DNA of 64,000 nucleotides from Streptomonospora mangrovi (GCF_027604915.1 NZ_JAJAQC010000028.1:1-64000), one strand, 5' to 3'; positions 17,177 through 25,755 are shown, numbered from the stretch's first letter. The notes: a model not told the origin generated them from the letters alone. Translations and numbers: made by a program.

Positions 17177-18202
17177 TTGACCCGACCGTTGGAAGCGCTC
17201 GTGACCTGGCCGGCCGTATCCGTCGTCATGCCCGTCCTCAACGAGGAGCGCCACCTCGCCCAAGCGGTGCGCCACGTCCTCGCCCAGGAGTACCCGGGAG
17301 ATCTCGAAGTCGTGCTCGCGATCGGGCCGAGCACCGACCGCACCCGCGAGGTGGCCGACACCCTCGCCGCGGCCGACCCCCGGGTGAAGGTCGTGGACAA
17401 CCCCACCGGGCGCACCCCCGCCGGGCTCAACGCCGCCATCGCGGCGTCCTCGCACTCCATCGTGGCCCGCATCGACGGCCACGCCATGATGCCGCCGGAC
17501 TACCTCGCGGTGGCGGTGCGCACCATCGAGGAGACCGGCGCCGACAACGTCGGCGGCATCATGGCCGCCGAGGGCGAGACCCCCTGGGAGAAGGCGGTGG
17601 CCGCCGCCATGACCTCCAAGATCGGGGTGGGCAACGCCCGCTTCCACACCGGCGGCGAGGGCGGCCCCGCCGACACCGTCTACCTCGGGGTCTTCCGCCG
17701 CACCGCGCTGGAGCGCGTGGGCGGCTACGACGAGGCGTTCCTGCGCGCCCAGGACTGGGAGATGAACCACCGCATCCGCAGCACCGGCGGCGTGGTGTGG
17801 TTCGAGCCCCGGATGCGGGTGTCCTACCGCCCGCGCCCCTCGGCGGGCGCGCTGGCCAAGCAGTACTTCAACTACGGCCGGTGGCGCCGGGTGGTGGCCC
17901 GCCAGCACAAGGGCACCATCAACCTGCGCTACCTCGCCCCGCCGCTGGCCGTGGTCGCCATCGCGCTCGGCCTGGTCGGCGGGTTCTGGCTGTGGCCGCT
18001 GTGGCTGGTGCCCGGCGCCTACGCCGCCGCCGTCGTCGCCGCGGCCGTCCCGCTGGGGCGCGGCCTGCCGGCGCGCGCCCGGGTGAGCATCCCGGTGGCG
18101 CTGGCCACCATGCACATGGCCTGGGGGTGGGGGTTCCTCACCAGCCCGCCCGGCCTGGGCGCCGACTCCCGCGTGGCCCAGACCCGGCGCGAGCCCGCCT
18201 AG
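17177..18202 (+). CDS. Family 2 glycosyltransferase, membrane-anchored
   Basis: 341 aa from a TTG (AAGGAG about 13 bp upstream); a GTG at 17201 is an alternative. The GT-A domain opens with VSVVMPVLNEERHLAQAV. It has RIDGHA in place of the usual DxD, YLGVFRRTALERVGGYDEAFLRAQDWEMNHRI as acceptor motif, and a C-terminal two-helix anchor (about 258-300). It resembles ExoA-like succinoglycan enzymes that add a sugar to a lipid-linked acceptor. Its stop codon TAG is part of the CTAG target site of a MITE-like insertion, so only the end of the gene touches the element. Confidence 0.88.
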   Translation: MTRPLEALVTWPAVSVVMPVLNEERHLAQAVRHVLAQEYPGDLEVVLAIGPSTDRTREVADTLAAADPRVKVVDNPTGRTPAGLNAAIAASSHSIVARIDGHAMMPPDYLAVAVRTIEETGADNVGGIMAAEGETPWEKAVAAAMTSKIGVGNARFHTGGEGGPADTVYLGVFRRTALERVGGYDEAFLRAQDWEMNHRIRSTGGVVWFEPRMRVSYRPRPSAGALAKQYFNYGRWRRVVARQHKGTINLRYLAPPLAVVAIALGLVGGFWLWPLWLVPGAYAAAVVAAAVPLGRGLPARARVSIPVALATMHMAWGWGFLTSPPGLGADSRVAQTRREPA

Positions 18203-18421
18203 GGCGTGTTTTATGGATGCCGCCCGTAGCGAGCGGCGCACTCGCGTGCGCCCCGCGCCAGGCGCGAAGCGCCCCCGCGCGGGGCGCCGGGTAGGGACCA
18301 GTGCCGCTCTCGCAAGGCCGAGGAGGGAGTCAGGGTGGTTCCCTGTCGACCGACGAGAACGCAGCGAGAGTGGTACTGGGGCGCCGCGCAGTAGGGCGAG
18401 TATCCATAAAACACGCCCTAG
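18199..18421. mobile_element. MITE-like element with 16-bp terminal inverted repeats
   Basis: A 215-bp element (18203-18417) bounded by perfect inverted repeats GGCGTGTTTTATGGAT (18203-18218) and its complement (18402-18417), flanked on both sides by CTAG (18199-18202 and 18418-18421), a likely 4-bp target duplication. CTAG fits the YTAR target of IS5-group elements. The interior has no reading frame of transposase size. It is therefore a non-autonomous element, moved by a transposase elsewhere, or the joined ends of a deleted IS. The left duplication contains the stop codon of the upstream gene. Confidence 0.8.
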
Positions 18422-18459
18422 CCGGTGACGGCGGCCGCGCGGCGGCGGGCGGTGGGCCC

Positions 18460-19239
18460 TCACCGCAGGGCGGCGATCGTGCCCGCGACGTCGTCCACCA
18501 CGACGGCGTCCACCCCCGCCTCGGCGAACCGGGCGGCGTCCACCGGGCCGGGGCACCACGACACCACCTCCAGGCCCGCGCGGTGGGCGACCTCGACGGT
18601 GTAGGCGACCTCGCGGCGGCCCGGCCGCGGCTCGTCGCCCGCCAGGCCGAAGGAGCGGGCGTCGATGGCGACCACCGCGCAGCCCAGCCCGGCCGCGCCC
18701 GCCACCGCCTGGTCCAGCGGGTTGCGCACGAACGGCATCCACGCGGTGGGCACCCCGGGCGCGTGCGCGTGGACGTGCAGCAGCACCGCCGGGTCGAAGG
18801 AGCACACGAACAGCCTGCGGCGGGCGGCCTCGCGGCGCAGCACCGGCACCAGCAGCGCCATGGTGCGCCGGTGCGCGGGGTCCACGGCGTCCTCCATGAC
18901 CGACTTGACGTCGACGTCCACCCCGACCTCGGGCGGCACCGCCTCCAGCGCCTCCTCCAGGGTGGCCAGGCCCGCCTCGCGGCACGCCGCCGAGGGCAGG
19001 TCCACGATCGCGCGGCCGTCGGGCAGGGCGGCGTCGTGGTTGACCACCAGCACGTCGTCGGCGGCGCGGCGCACGTCGACCTCGACCCAGTCCGCGCCGG
19101 CCTTGGCCGCCGCCGCGTAGGACTCCGGGGTGTTCTCGCGCAGGCCCTCGACCGTGCCGCGCCCCAGCCCCCGGTGGCCGATCACCTCGGGCGGCGCGGG
19201 GAACACCCGGCCGCGCGCCGGCGCGCCCCCGGCCGTCAC
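18460..19239 (-). CDS. Glycerophosphodiester phosphodiesterase family protein
   Basis: 259 aa from a GTG overlapping the IspD-like gene stop as GTGA. GDPD TIM barrel with the catalytic set: VIGHRGLGRG (His-Arg), ENTPESY, WVEVDVRRAADDVLVVNHDA (Glu/Asp metal ligands and second His), then DVDVKSV and a final SWCPGPVDAARFAEAGVDAVVVDD. It has no signal peptide, so it is probably cytoplasmic. It would release glycerol phosphate from glycerophosphodiesters. The tight coupling to a cytidylyltransferase suggests recycling or editing of glycerol/alditol-phosphate units of a teichoic-like polymer. Confidence 0.88.
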   Translation of the reverse strand: MTAGGAPARGRVFPAPPEVIGHRGLGRGTVEGLRENTPESYAAAAKAGADWVEVDVRRAADDVLVVNHDAALPDGRAIVDLPSAACREAGLATLEEALEAVPPEVGVDVDVKSVMEDAVDPAHRRTMALLVPVLRREAARRRLFVCSFDPAVLLHVHAHAPGVPTAWMPFVRNPLDQAVAGAAGLGCAVVAIDARSFGLAGDEPRPGRREVAYTVEVAHRAGLEVVSWCPGPVDAARFAEAGVDAVVVDDVAGTIAALR

Positions 19240-20036
19240 CGCGCCGCCCCGGCGGCCCCCGCGGCTCCGGCGGTCCCGGCGCGCAGCCGCAGCAGCACCT
19301 CGGCGACCTCGACGTCGCCGGGGTGGGTGATCTTGATGTTGGCCTCGTCGCCCTCGACCACCCGGACCTCCTCGCCGGGCAGGTAGCGCAGCACCACGCC
19401 GCAGTCGTCGGTGGCCACCAGGGCGGGGTCGGCCAGCGCGCGCTCGTAGGCCCGGCGCAGCACGCCCAGGCGGAACCCCTGCGGGGTCTGCATGCGGCGC
19501 AGCGACGCCCGGGGCGGCACGGCCCGCAGCATCTCGGTGCCGCCGGGCCCGGCCGCGACCTCGACCACGGTGTCGCCCGAGGGCACCGCCACCCCCACCG
19601 CGCCGGCGGTGGCCAGCGCCGCCACGCAGCCGCTGATGACCGCGCCGCTGACCAGCGGGCGCGCGGCGTCGTGCAGCAGCAGAAGATCGGAGTCGCGGCG
19701 GTGGGCCACGGCGGCGAGCGCCGCCGCGGAGGTGGCGGTGCGGGTGGCCCCGCCCGGCAGCACCGCCGACACCTTGGCGAGGTCGGCCCCGGCGACGATC
19801 CGCTCGGCCTCGGCCAAGTGGTCGCCCACCATCAGCACGACCACGTCGTCGACCTCGGGCGCCGCGCATAACGCCGCCACCGCGTGCTCCAGCACGGTGC
19901 GCCCGGCCAGCGGCAGCAGTTGCTTGGGCCGGCCGCCGCCCATGCGCGCGCCCACCCCGCCCGCCAGCACCGCGGCGGTGACGTGCGGGCGGTCCGCCCC
20001 GGCCGCACCGCCCGGCGCGGACTCCTCAACCTGCAT
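19236..20036 (-). CDS. IspD/TarI-family cytidylyltransferase
   Basis: 266 aa from an ATG with AAGGGGAG close upstream. Motifs: VLAGGVGARMGGGRPKQLLP (CTP binding), LLLHDAARPLVSG, RMQTPQGFRLGVL, TDDCGVVL and EGDEANIKITHPGD. The C-terminal 15 residues are Ala/Gly repeats. The motifs are shared by IspD (MEP pathway) and TarI (ribitol-5-phosphate activation). There is no ispF nearby, while a GDPD gene, TagGH-like exporter and other alditol genes are. I lean towards an alditol-phosphate enzyme for wall polymer, but IspD is not excluded. Confidence 0.85.
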   Translation of the reverse strand: MQVEESAPGGAAGADRPHVTAAVLAGGVGARMGGGRPKQLLPLAGRTVLEHAVAALCAAPEVDDVVVLMVGDHLAEAERIVAGADLAKVSAVLPGGATRTATSAAALAAVAHRRDSDLLLLHDAARPLVSGAVISGCVAALATAGAVGVAVPSGDTVVEVAAGPGGTEMLRAVPPRASLRRMQTPQGFRLGVLRRAYERALADPALVATDDCGVVLRYLPGEEVRVVEGDEANIKITHPGDVEVAEVLLRLRAGTAGAAGAAGAAR

Positions 20037-20436
20037 CGACTCCCCTTCTCCGCGTGGTCGATAGCCGAGGTTAGCGGACCCGCGCCGGGCGCCGCCGGTG
20101 TCCGGCGAGAACGCCCGCTCCACCGGCCCGGCCGAGCGGCCCGGGCCGCGCACCCGCACGGGGTAGGCTGAGGCGCGCCCGGCGGGAGCCGGGGCGGGCC
20201 GCGCGCAGCCGGCGCGGTCGCACGGGGCGCAAACCCCGGCCGCTCCCTGAGGCGCCGGCCGCCCGGCGCACACGCCCCCGCGCGTGCCACCGCACACCGT
20301 CCCGCCGCCCGCGCACACCCCGCCGCCCCCCGCATTCGCCGCACCGCGCCCGGCCACCGCCGGCCGCGCGCGCGGGCGCCCGCCGAGGGGCGCGGGCGCG
20401 CGACCCCCGTCCGATCCGCTCCACGAGGAGGTGGCG
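20037..20436. other. Divergent promoter region between cytidylyltransferase and exporter
   Basis: 400 bp, strongly C-rich on the plus strand after 20270, with no gene. GGGTAGGCTGAGG at 20161 is a plausible plus-strand -10 (TAGGCT). GAGGAG at 20425-20430 is the exporter ribosome binding site, placed so that the GTG at 20437, not the one at 20431, has correct spacing. Confidence 0.45.
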
Positions 20437-21261
20437 GTGCCGTCAAGGGCGCTGGCCGTCTGGCAGAACCGGCAGGTCGTGAGCCTCCTGGTCAGGCGCG
20501 ACCTCAAGGTCAAGTACCAGAAGTCGATCCTGGGCTACGCGTGGTCCATGCTGGAGCCGCTGGCCATGGCCGGGGTCTACTTCTTCGTCTTCGGCCTCAT
20601 CTTCAACAGCAACCGGGGGGTGCCCGGCGGCGACGACGCCCCCGGCGGCTACCTGCTGTTCCTCATCTCGGGCCTGCTGCCGTGGCTGTGGTTCTCGCAG
20701 TCGCTGAGCCAGGCGCCCAACGCGCTGATCACCCACGCCAAGCTCATCACCACGATGAAGGTGCCCCGGGAGATCTTCCCGATCGAGGTGGTGGCCGCGA
20801 AGTTCGTGGACTACCTCTTCACCTGGCCGGTGCTGCTGCTGTTCGTGTTCGCCCTGGGCGGGCGCACCAGCGCCGAGGGGCTGCTGCTGTGGCTGCCGCT
20901 GGCCATCGCGGTCCAGCTCGTGTTCTCGCTGGGCATGACGCTGCTGCTGGCCTCGGTCAACGTGCTGGTCCGCGACATCGAGCGGGTCGTGCGTATCCTG
21001 AACCGGGTGCTGTTCTACGCGTCGGCCATCATCATCCCGTCGTCCCTGGTCCTGGAGTCCGACTTCCCCGACTGGTTCGTCACGCTCTACCAGCTCAACC
21101 CGCTGCTGGGTATCTTCAAGATGCACCACGCGGTGTGGTACCCGGCCGACGCGCCCAACGCCCTGATCCTGAGCACGAGCATCGGGGGCGCGCTCGTCCT
21201 GCTCGTCGCCGGATACCTGACCTTCCGGCGCCTGGAGACTTCCGTCCTGAAGGAGCTGTAA
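20437..21261 (+). CDS. ABC-2 polysaccharide export permease (TagG-like)
   Basis: 274 aa from the GTG at 20437. The N-terminal amphipathic stretch LLVRRDLKVKYQKSILGYAWSMLEPLAMAG is the hallmark of Wzm/TagG permeases. Six membrane segments follow, with the central loop REIFPIEVVAAKFVDYLF and the last pair around INPLLGIF-type sequence (QLNPLLGIFKMHH). It exports lipid-linked teichoic acid or polysaccharide together with the ATPase encoded directly downstream. The stop and the next start overlap as TAATG, so the two subunits are coupled. Confidence 0.92.
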   Translation: MPSRALAVWQNRQVVSLLVRRDLKVKYQKSILGYAWSMLEPLAMAGVYFFVFGLIFNSNRGVPGGDDAPGGYLLFLISGLLPWLWFSQSLSQAPNALITHAKLITTMKVPREIFPIEVVAAKFVDYLFTWPVLLLFVFALGGRTSAEGLLLWLPLAIAVQLVFSLGMTLLLASVNVLVRDIERVVRILNRVLFYASAIIIPSSLVLESDFPDWFVTLYQLNPLLGIFKMHHAVWYPADAPNALILSTSIGGALVLLVAGYLTFRRLETSVLKEL

Positions 21262-22241
21262 TGGCGGAGCCGGTCATCGAGGCCACGGGGCTCGGCATCA
21301 AGTTCGCGATGAACCGCAAGCGCCGGCGCAGCCTGCGCGAGATGCTGATCCACGGGACCAAGCGCGACCCCAACGCCTCCGGCGCCGAGTTCTGGCCGCT
21401 GCGCGACGTCTCCTTCTCCATCCAGCAGGGCGAGTGCGTCGGCATCGTCGGCAAGAACGGCACCGGCAAGTCCACCCTCCTCAAACTCATCGCGGGCGTG
21501 CTCATCCCCGACGAGGGCACGGTGGAGGTCCGCGGCAAGGTCGCGCCGCTGCTGGAGCTGCGGGCCGGGTTCAACGGCCAGCTCACCGGCCGCGAGAACA
21601 TCTACCTGGTGGGGTCGCTGCACGGCATGAGCCAGCAGACCATCGACGAGCGCTTCGACGAGATCGTGGAGTTCGCCAACCTCCGCGAGGGCTACATCGA
21701 CATGCCCGTGCGGCACTACTCCAGCGGCATGAAGGTCCGGCTCGGCTTCGCGCTGATCTCCCAACTGGAGCACCCCATCATGCTGGTGGACGAGGTGCTG
21801 GCGGTGGGCGACCGCGCGTTCAAGCGCAAGTGCTACCGCGCCATCAGCCGGATGCTGGAGGACGACCGCACCATGGTCCTGGTCTCCCACAGCGAGAACG
21901 ACCTGCGCCGGTTCTGCACCCGCGGGCTGTACATGAAGGACGGCCGGCTGGTGCTCGACGCCGACATCGACACCGCGCTGGCGGCCTACCAGGCCGACGC
22001 CCAGGCCGAGCAGGAGGCGCAGCAGGCCAAGCGCGCCGCCAAGGAGGCCAAGGGGTCCCCGGCGGCCACGGACGCCGGCGGCGCCGAGGAGTCCACGGAC
22101 ACCGGGGCTCCCACGGAGGCCGGCGCCGGCACCGCCGAGGCCGCCGCCGACCCCGCCGCCGACCCCGCCGCCCCCGAGGGCGGCACCGGCCCCGCCGGCG
22201 GCGACCGCACCACCGGCCGCGGTGACGACCGCGCCGCCTGA
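21261..22241 (+). CDS. ABC exporter ATPase subunit (TagH-like)
   Basis: 326 aa. The ATPase domain (1-245) has Walker A GIVGKNGTGKSTLLKLIAG, signature YSSGMKVRLGFAL, Walker B HPIMLVDEVLAVGD and switch VSHSENDL. It opens with GIKFAMNRKRRRSLREML, typical of Wzt/TagH. The C-terminal Wzt carbohydrate-binding domain is absent; instead there is a 90-residue Ala/Gly/Thr/Glu low-complexity tail. The polymer is thus probably exported without end-group recognition, as in TagGH systems. It is coupled to the permease and followed by two hairpins. Confidence 0.92.
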   Translation: MAEPVIEATGLGIKFAMNRKRRRSLREMLIHGTKRDPNASGAEFWPLRDVSFSIQQGECVGIVGKNGTGKSTLLKLIAGVLIPDEGTVEVRGKVAPLLELRAGFNGQLTGRENIYLVGSLHGMSQQTIDERFDEIVEFANLREGYIDMPVRHYSSGMKVRLGFALISQLEHPIMLVDEVLAVGDRAFKRKCYRAISRMLEDDRTMVLVSHSENDLRRFCTRGLYMKDGRLVLDADIDTALAAYQADAQAEQEAQQAKRAAKEAKGSPAATDAGGAEESTDTGAPTEAGAGTAEAAADPAADPAAPEGGTGPAGGDRTTGRGDDRAA

Positions 22242-22243
22242 CC

Positions 22244-22291
22244 CGCGCCGCCCCGGCGGCGCGGACCCCCACGGCCGCGCCATGCGCGGCC
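22244..22291 (+). terminator. Two hairpins after the exporter operon
   Basis: CGCGCCGCC-CC-GGCGGCGCG at 22244-22263, then GGCCGCGC-CAT-GCGCGGCC at 22273-22291. These tandem GC-rich hairpins directly follow the ATPase stop and would end or attenuate transcription before the next gene at 22384. Confidence 0.55.
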
Positions 22292-22383
22292 CCCGGTTGG
22301 GCCATATGGGGTGTGCCGGTGGTTGCCAGGACCACCCCCTCGGGTAGACGGTGAACGCACGCGCGCACGGGAGGGGCACGGCT

Positions 22384-23277
22384 GTGTCTGACGTCGACGC
22401 GCGCACCGGCGGCAAGGGCGCACGGCGGCCCTGGTCAGTGGCGCGCCGGCTGCGCGAATACCAGGTCGGTCCCACCGGCATGTCCCAGATCGGGCTGCTG
22501 CTGGCCGTGGCGGCCGCCGTCTGGTTCACCGACTCCGGGGTGCGCGGCGCGGTCATCGGGTCGCTGCTGCTGGCCCTGGTGCTGTGCACCGACCCCCTCG
22601 CCGAGCGGCTGCGGGGCGACCGCCCCGACCGCCTGGACCTGTGGCTGTCGCTCATGCTGTTCCGGCTGCGCGAGTACGTCGTCTACGCCGGACTGGCGGT
22701 GGGCGGCGCGCTCGCGGGCGTGCCCGACGCCTGGGCGTGGGCGGCGGGCGCGCTGATCGCCCAGGCGTTGCAGGACGCGGTCGCCGCCGCGCGCGGCGCC
22801 CGCGCGGGCGAGCCCGAGTGGGCGCCCGGCCCCGACGGGGGCACGCCCATCGACGCGGTGGACCCCAGCCGCGACGTGGCCGACCGCTCGCCCAGCGACC
22901 CCTCGCTCACCGACGAACTGCTGGGCGCCGGCGGGCGGGCCGACGCGTCCGCCGGCCCGGCGCCCGCCGCCGGCACCGCCACCGCCACCGAGCCCGCTCC
23001 CGGCGCCGCCGGCACGGAGACCGCCGCCGGCACGCGCGCCGGCACCGGCCCCGACACCGGTCCCGCGCCCGCCGCCCGCGCCCGGCGCGGGATCCCGGTG
23101 GTGCCGCCGCCGGTGCGCGCGGTCCTGGCCTTCCCGCAGATCGCCCGGTTCGCGGTTGTCGCGCTGACGATAACGATTTGGGACGCGCGCGTGACGTTCG
23201 TCGCACTGATCGTCGGGTGTGCGCTGGCGACCGCCGCCGAACTGGTAGAGACCACCACCCCGGACACCGCGAGGTAA
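22384..23277 (+). CDS. Membrane protein, unknown function
   Basis: 297 aa from a GTG with GGGAGGGG 7 bp upstream; an ATG at 22351 is possible. Hydrophobic helices at about 38-75, 95-115 and 120-135. The sequence SLMLFRLREYVVYAGLAVGGAL in the middle resembles a fragment of the membrane domain of CDP-alcohol phosphotransferase-like DUF5941 proteins. An Ala/Gly/Pro/Thr-rich linker of about 100 residues follows, then a C-terminal hydrophobic hairpin (FPQIARFAVVALTITIWDARVTFVALIVGCAL). Only 3 bp separate it from the next gene, so they are one operon. Confidence 0.7.
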   Translation: MSDVDARTGGKGARRPWSVARRLREYQVGPTGMSQIGLLLAVAAAVWFTDSGVRGAVIGSLLLALVLCTDPLAERLRGDRPDRLDLWLSLMLFRLREYVVYAGLAVGGALAGVPDAWAWAAGALIAQALQDAVAAARGARAGEPEWAPGPDGGTPIDAVDPSRDVADRSPSDPSLTDELLGAGGRADASAGPAPAAGTATATEPAPGAAGTETAAGTRAGTGPDTGPAPAARARRGIPVVPPPVRAVLAFPQIARFAVVALTITIWDARVTFVALIVGCALATAAELVETTTPDTAR

Positions 23278-23280
23278 CCT

Positions 23281-23952
23281 ATGGGCGCGTCCCCTCGTCC
23301 GCCGGCCCGTTCAGGCCCCGATCTGCGGTTTCTGCGCGACGACGGCCACCTGAGCACCGCCCTGGGCCGGCTGGCCGCCGGCGGGCTGCCGCCGCTGCTG
23401 CCCGCTGTGGCCGGGGCGCTGGTGGTGGGGGTGCTGCTGGTGGCGGGGCTCAACCGGCTGTCAGGCATTACCCTGTTCGCACCGGTGGCCGCGCTGCTGC
23501 TCTCCGGAGTCGCCTCGGGGCACCCGCACGACGGGCGCTTCGACCGGCTGGTGCCGCCGATCCTCCGCGCGACCGAGTATCTTTATCTGCTCGCGCTCGG
23601 CTACGGATCCGGTGTGCCCGAGCCCCTGGTGTTCGCGCTGGTGGCCGTGGTCGTCCTGCACCACGCCGACGCCGTCCACCGCACGCGCTGCGGTGTGCGC
23701 CCCCCGGCCTGGCTCATGCGGGCCATGCTCGGCTGGGACGGCCGGATGTTGGTCACGGCCGTCGGCGGCGCACTAGGTTGGCTGCCGTTCACCTACGGTG
23801 TACTTGCGGGTTACCTCGCGGTCCTCCTCGTGTGGGAGGCCGCGACCGGCTGGCTGGCGACCCCCGTCGCCGAGGCAGCGGCTCCGGACACCCCCGAGGA
23901 GCCGGAGACCCCGCGCAACGACACGGGAGGCGTGAACGCCTCCACTGGCTAA
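23281..23952 (+). CDS. Integral membrane protein, DUF5941-like
   Basis: 223 aa. It begins with a polar segment ending DLRFLRDDGHLSTALGRLAAG, then five or six hydrophobic stretches. The segment RLVPPILRATEYLYLLALGYG is followed by HHADAVHRTRCGVRPPAWLMRAMLGWDGRMLV. The histidine pair before DAVHR and the tract GWDGRML are typical of actinobacterial DUF5941 membrane domains, as I recall them. The last 30 residues are Pro/Glu/Thr-rich. It lies between an exporter and the G1P cassette; its role there is unknown, but co-occurrence suggests a lipid or polymer assembly function. Confidence 0.72.
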   Translation: MGASPRPPARSGPDLRFLRDDGHLSTALGRLAAGGLPPLLPAVAGALVVGVLLVAGLNRLSGITLFAPVAALLLSGVASGHPHDGRFDRLVPPILRATEYLYLLALGYGSGVPEPLVFALVAVVVLHHADAVHRTRCGVRPPAWLMRAMLGWDGRMLVTAVGGALGWLPFTYGVLAGYLAVLLVWEAATGWLATPVAEAAAPDTPEEPETPRNDTGGVNASTG

Positions 23953-23968
23953 GGAGGAGCACGCCCAC

Positions 23969-24700
23969 ATGCTCGGTATGGTTCTTGCCGCCGGAGCGGG
24001 CCGCAGACTGCGCCCATACACCGACACCCTGCCCAAGGCCCTGGTGCCGGTCGATGGTGAGACCACCATCATGGACATCTCGCTGCGCAACCTGGCCGCG
24101 GCCGGGCTCACCGACGTCGTGGTCGTCGTGGGCTACCGGGCCGAGGCCGTGGAGCAGCGCAAGGAGGCCCTGGAGCAGCGGCACGGAGTGAAGATCACCC
24201 TCGTGTACAACGACAAGGCCGAGGAGTGGAACAACGCCTACTCCCTGTGGACGGCGCGCGAGTACTTCTCCGAAGGCGTCCTCCTCGTCAACGGCGACAC
24301 CGTGCACCCGGTGAGCGTCGAGGAGACCCTACTCGCGGCGCGCGGTCCCGAACTCCTCCTCGCGGTGGACACGGTCAAAACTCTGGCCGACGAGGAGATG
24401 AAGGTGATCCTGGACGGCTCGGGCCACCTCAGCCGCATCACCAAGCTGATGGACCCGGCCGAGGCCGCCGGCGAGTACATCGGCGCCACCCTCATCGAGG
24501 GCGCCCTGGCCGGCCGGCTCGCCGACGCGCTCAAGGCCACCTGGGAGCGCGACCCCCAGCTCTACTACGAGGACGGCTACCAGGAGCTGGTCAACCGCGG
24601 CGGCAAGGTCGCGGTGGCCCCCATCGGCACCGTCGACTGGGTCGAGGTCGACAACCACGACGACCTCGCCCGAGCCCGGGAGATCGCATGCCGCTACTAG
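23969..24700 (+). CDS. LicC-like nucleotidyltransferase (probable cytidylyltransferase)
   Basis: 243 aa with AAGGAGGAG upstream. The nucleotidyltransferase fold opens with MVLAAGAGRRLRPYTDTLPK. It has NDKAEEWNNAYSLWTAREYF, close in form to the N-x-Y-x-x-x-N-N-x-Y-S pattern of choline-phosphate and inositol-1-phosphate cytidylyltransferases, then LLVNGDTVHP with the metal Asp. These features favour a CTP-dependent enzyme acting on a small alcohol phosphate over a sugar-1-phosphate. It overlaps the following glycerol-1-phosphate dehydrogenase gene by 13 bp. Substrate by inference: sn-glycerol-1-phosphate. Confidence 0.88.
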   Translation: MLGMVLAAGAGRRLRPYTDTLPKALVPVDGETTIMDISLRNLAAAGLTDVVVVVGYRAEAVEQRKEALEQRHGVKITLVYNDKAEEWNNAYSLWTAREYFSEGVLLVNGDTVHPVSVEETLLAARGPELLLAVDTVKTLADEEMKVILDGSGHLSRITKLMDPAEAAGEYIGATLIEGALAGRLADALKATWERDPQLYYEDGYQELVNRGGKVAVAPIGTVDWVEVDNHDDLARAREIACRY

Positions 24701-25755
24701 CCCGGATGCTCGCCGCGCCCCTGGCAATCGACGTCCGCCGGGGCGCCATCGGCTCGCTGGGCACCGTGCTCGCCGACCGCCGCATCGCCAACGAGGGCCG
24801 CATCGCCGTGGCGGTCGGCCCCGGGCAGGGCTCCCAGATCGCCGCCGACCTCGACCTGCCGCACTGCGAGGTGTTCAAGGTCGAGGGCGGCAGCGTGGAC
24901 GTCGCCACCGAGCTGGGCAAGAAGCTGCGCTCGGGCGCCTATGAGGCCGTGGCCGGGATCGGCGGCGGCAAGACCATCGACGTCACCAAGTACGCCGCCT
25001 CCATGGCCGGTATCCCGATGGTCGCCGTGGCCACCAACCTCTCCCACGACGGCATCGCCTCGCCGGTCAGCTCCCTGGAGCACGAGAGCGGCAAGGGCTC
25101 CTACGGCGTCACCATGCCGGTGGCGGTCGTGGTCGACGTCGACTACGTGCGCGCCGCGCCGCAGCGGCTGGTGCGCTCGGGGATCGGCGACGCCGTGAGC
25201 AACCTCTCGGCCATCGCCGACTGGGAGCTGGCAGGCCGCGAGCAGGGCGAACCGGTCGACGGCATGTCGGTGACCTTCGCCCGCGTGGCGGCCGAGGCCA
25301 TCCTCAACCGGCAGGACTCCGTGGACTCCCAGGACTTCCTCACCGCGCTGGCCGAGGCGCTGGTGCTGTCGGGCATGGCGATGTCGGTGGCCGGCTCCAG
25401 CCGCCCCGCCAGCGGCGCCTGCCACGAGGTGCTGCACGCCATCGACCAGCTCTACCCCGGCACCAGCAACCACGGGGAGCTGGCGGGAATCGGCGCGCTC
25501 TACGCCTACTTCCTGCGCAGCCGCTACCAGGGCGAGGGGGAGTCCCGCCTGGAGGACATCCGCGCCTGCCTGCTGCGCCACGGCCTGCCGGTCGTGCCCG
25601 CCGACATCGGCCTGGACGAGGACCAGTTCGCCCGCGCGGTGGCCCACGCCCCCTCCACGCGCCCGGGACGCTACACCGTCCTGGAGCACCTTGCCCTGTC
25701 GGACGACGAGATCAGGCGGAGCGTCGGTGAGTATGCCAAGACCGTCGGTCGCTGA
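24688..25755 (+). CDS. sn-Glycerol-1-phosphate dehydrogenase, archaeal type
   Basis: 355 aa from the ATG inside the end of the upstream gene. It has the iron-alcohol dehydrogenase/G1PDH fold: GGGKTIDVTKYAA for NAD(P), then NLSHDGIASP, a form matching archaeal EgsA. Predicted zinc ligands are D121, H250 (HEVLHAID) and H262 (SNHGELAG). Archaeal EgsA reduces dihydroxyacetone phosphate to sn-glycerol-1-phosphate, the enantiomer used in archaeal lipids; bacterial AraM makes the same compound. It is coupled on both sides, by 13 bp to a nucleotidyltransferase and 23 bp to a CDP-alcohol transferase. Confidence 0.9.
   Translation: MPLLARMLAAPLAIDVRRGAIGSLGTVLADRRIANEGRIAVAVGPGQGSQIAADLDLPHCEVFKVEGGSVDVATELGKKLRSGAYEAVAGIGGGKTIDVTKYAASMAGIPMVAVATNLSHDGIASPVSSLEHESGKGSYGVTMPVAVVVDVDYVRAAPQRLVRSGIGDAVSNLSAIADWELAGREQGEPVDGMSVTFARVAAEAILNRQDSVDSQDFLTALAEALVLSGMAMSVAGSSRPASGACHEVLHAIDQLYPGTSNHGELAGIGALYAYFLRSRYQGEGESRLEDIRACLLRHGLPVVPADIGLDEDQFARAVAHAPSTRPGRYTVLEHLALSDDEIRRSVGEYAKTVGR

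Noticed and set aside
14478-17180. A 900-codon plus-strand frame
   Set aside because: Low-complexity shadow of the LCP and membrane protein genes on the minus strand; GC-rich third positions remove stop codons in other frames.
18203-18417. Complete insertion sequence
   Set aside because: Only 215 bp and no transposase frame; it is therefore called MITE-like.
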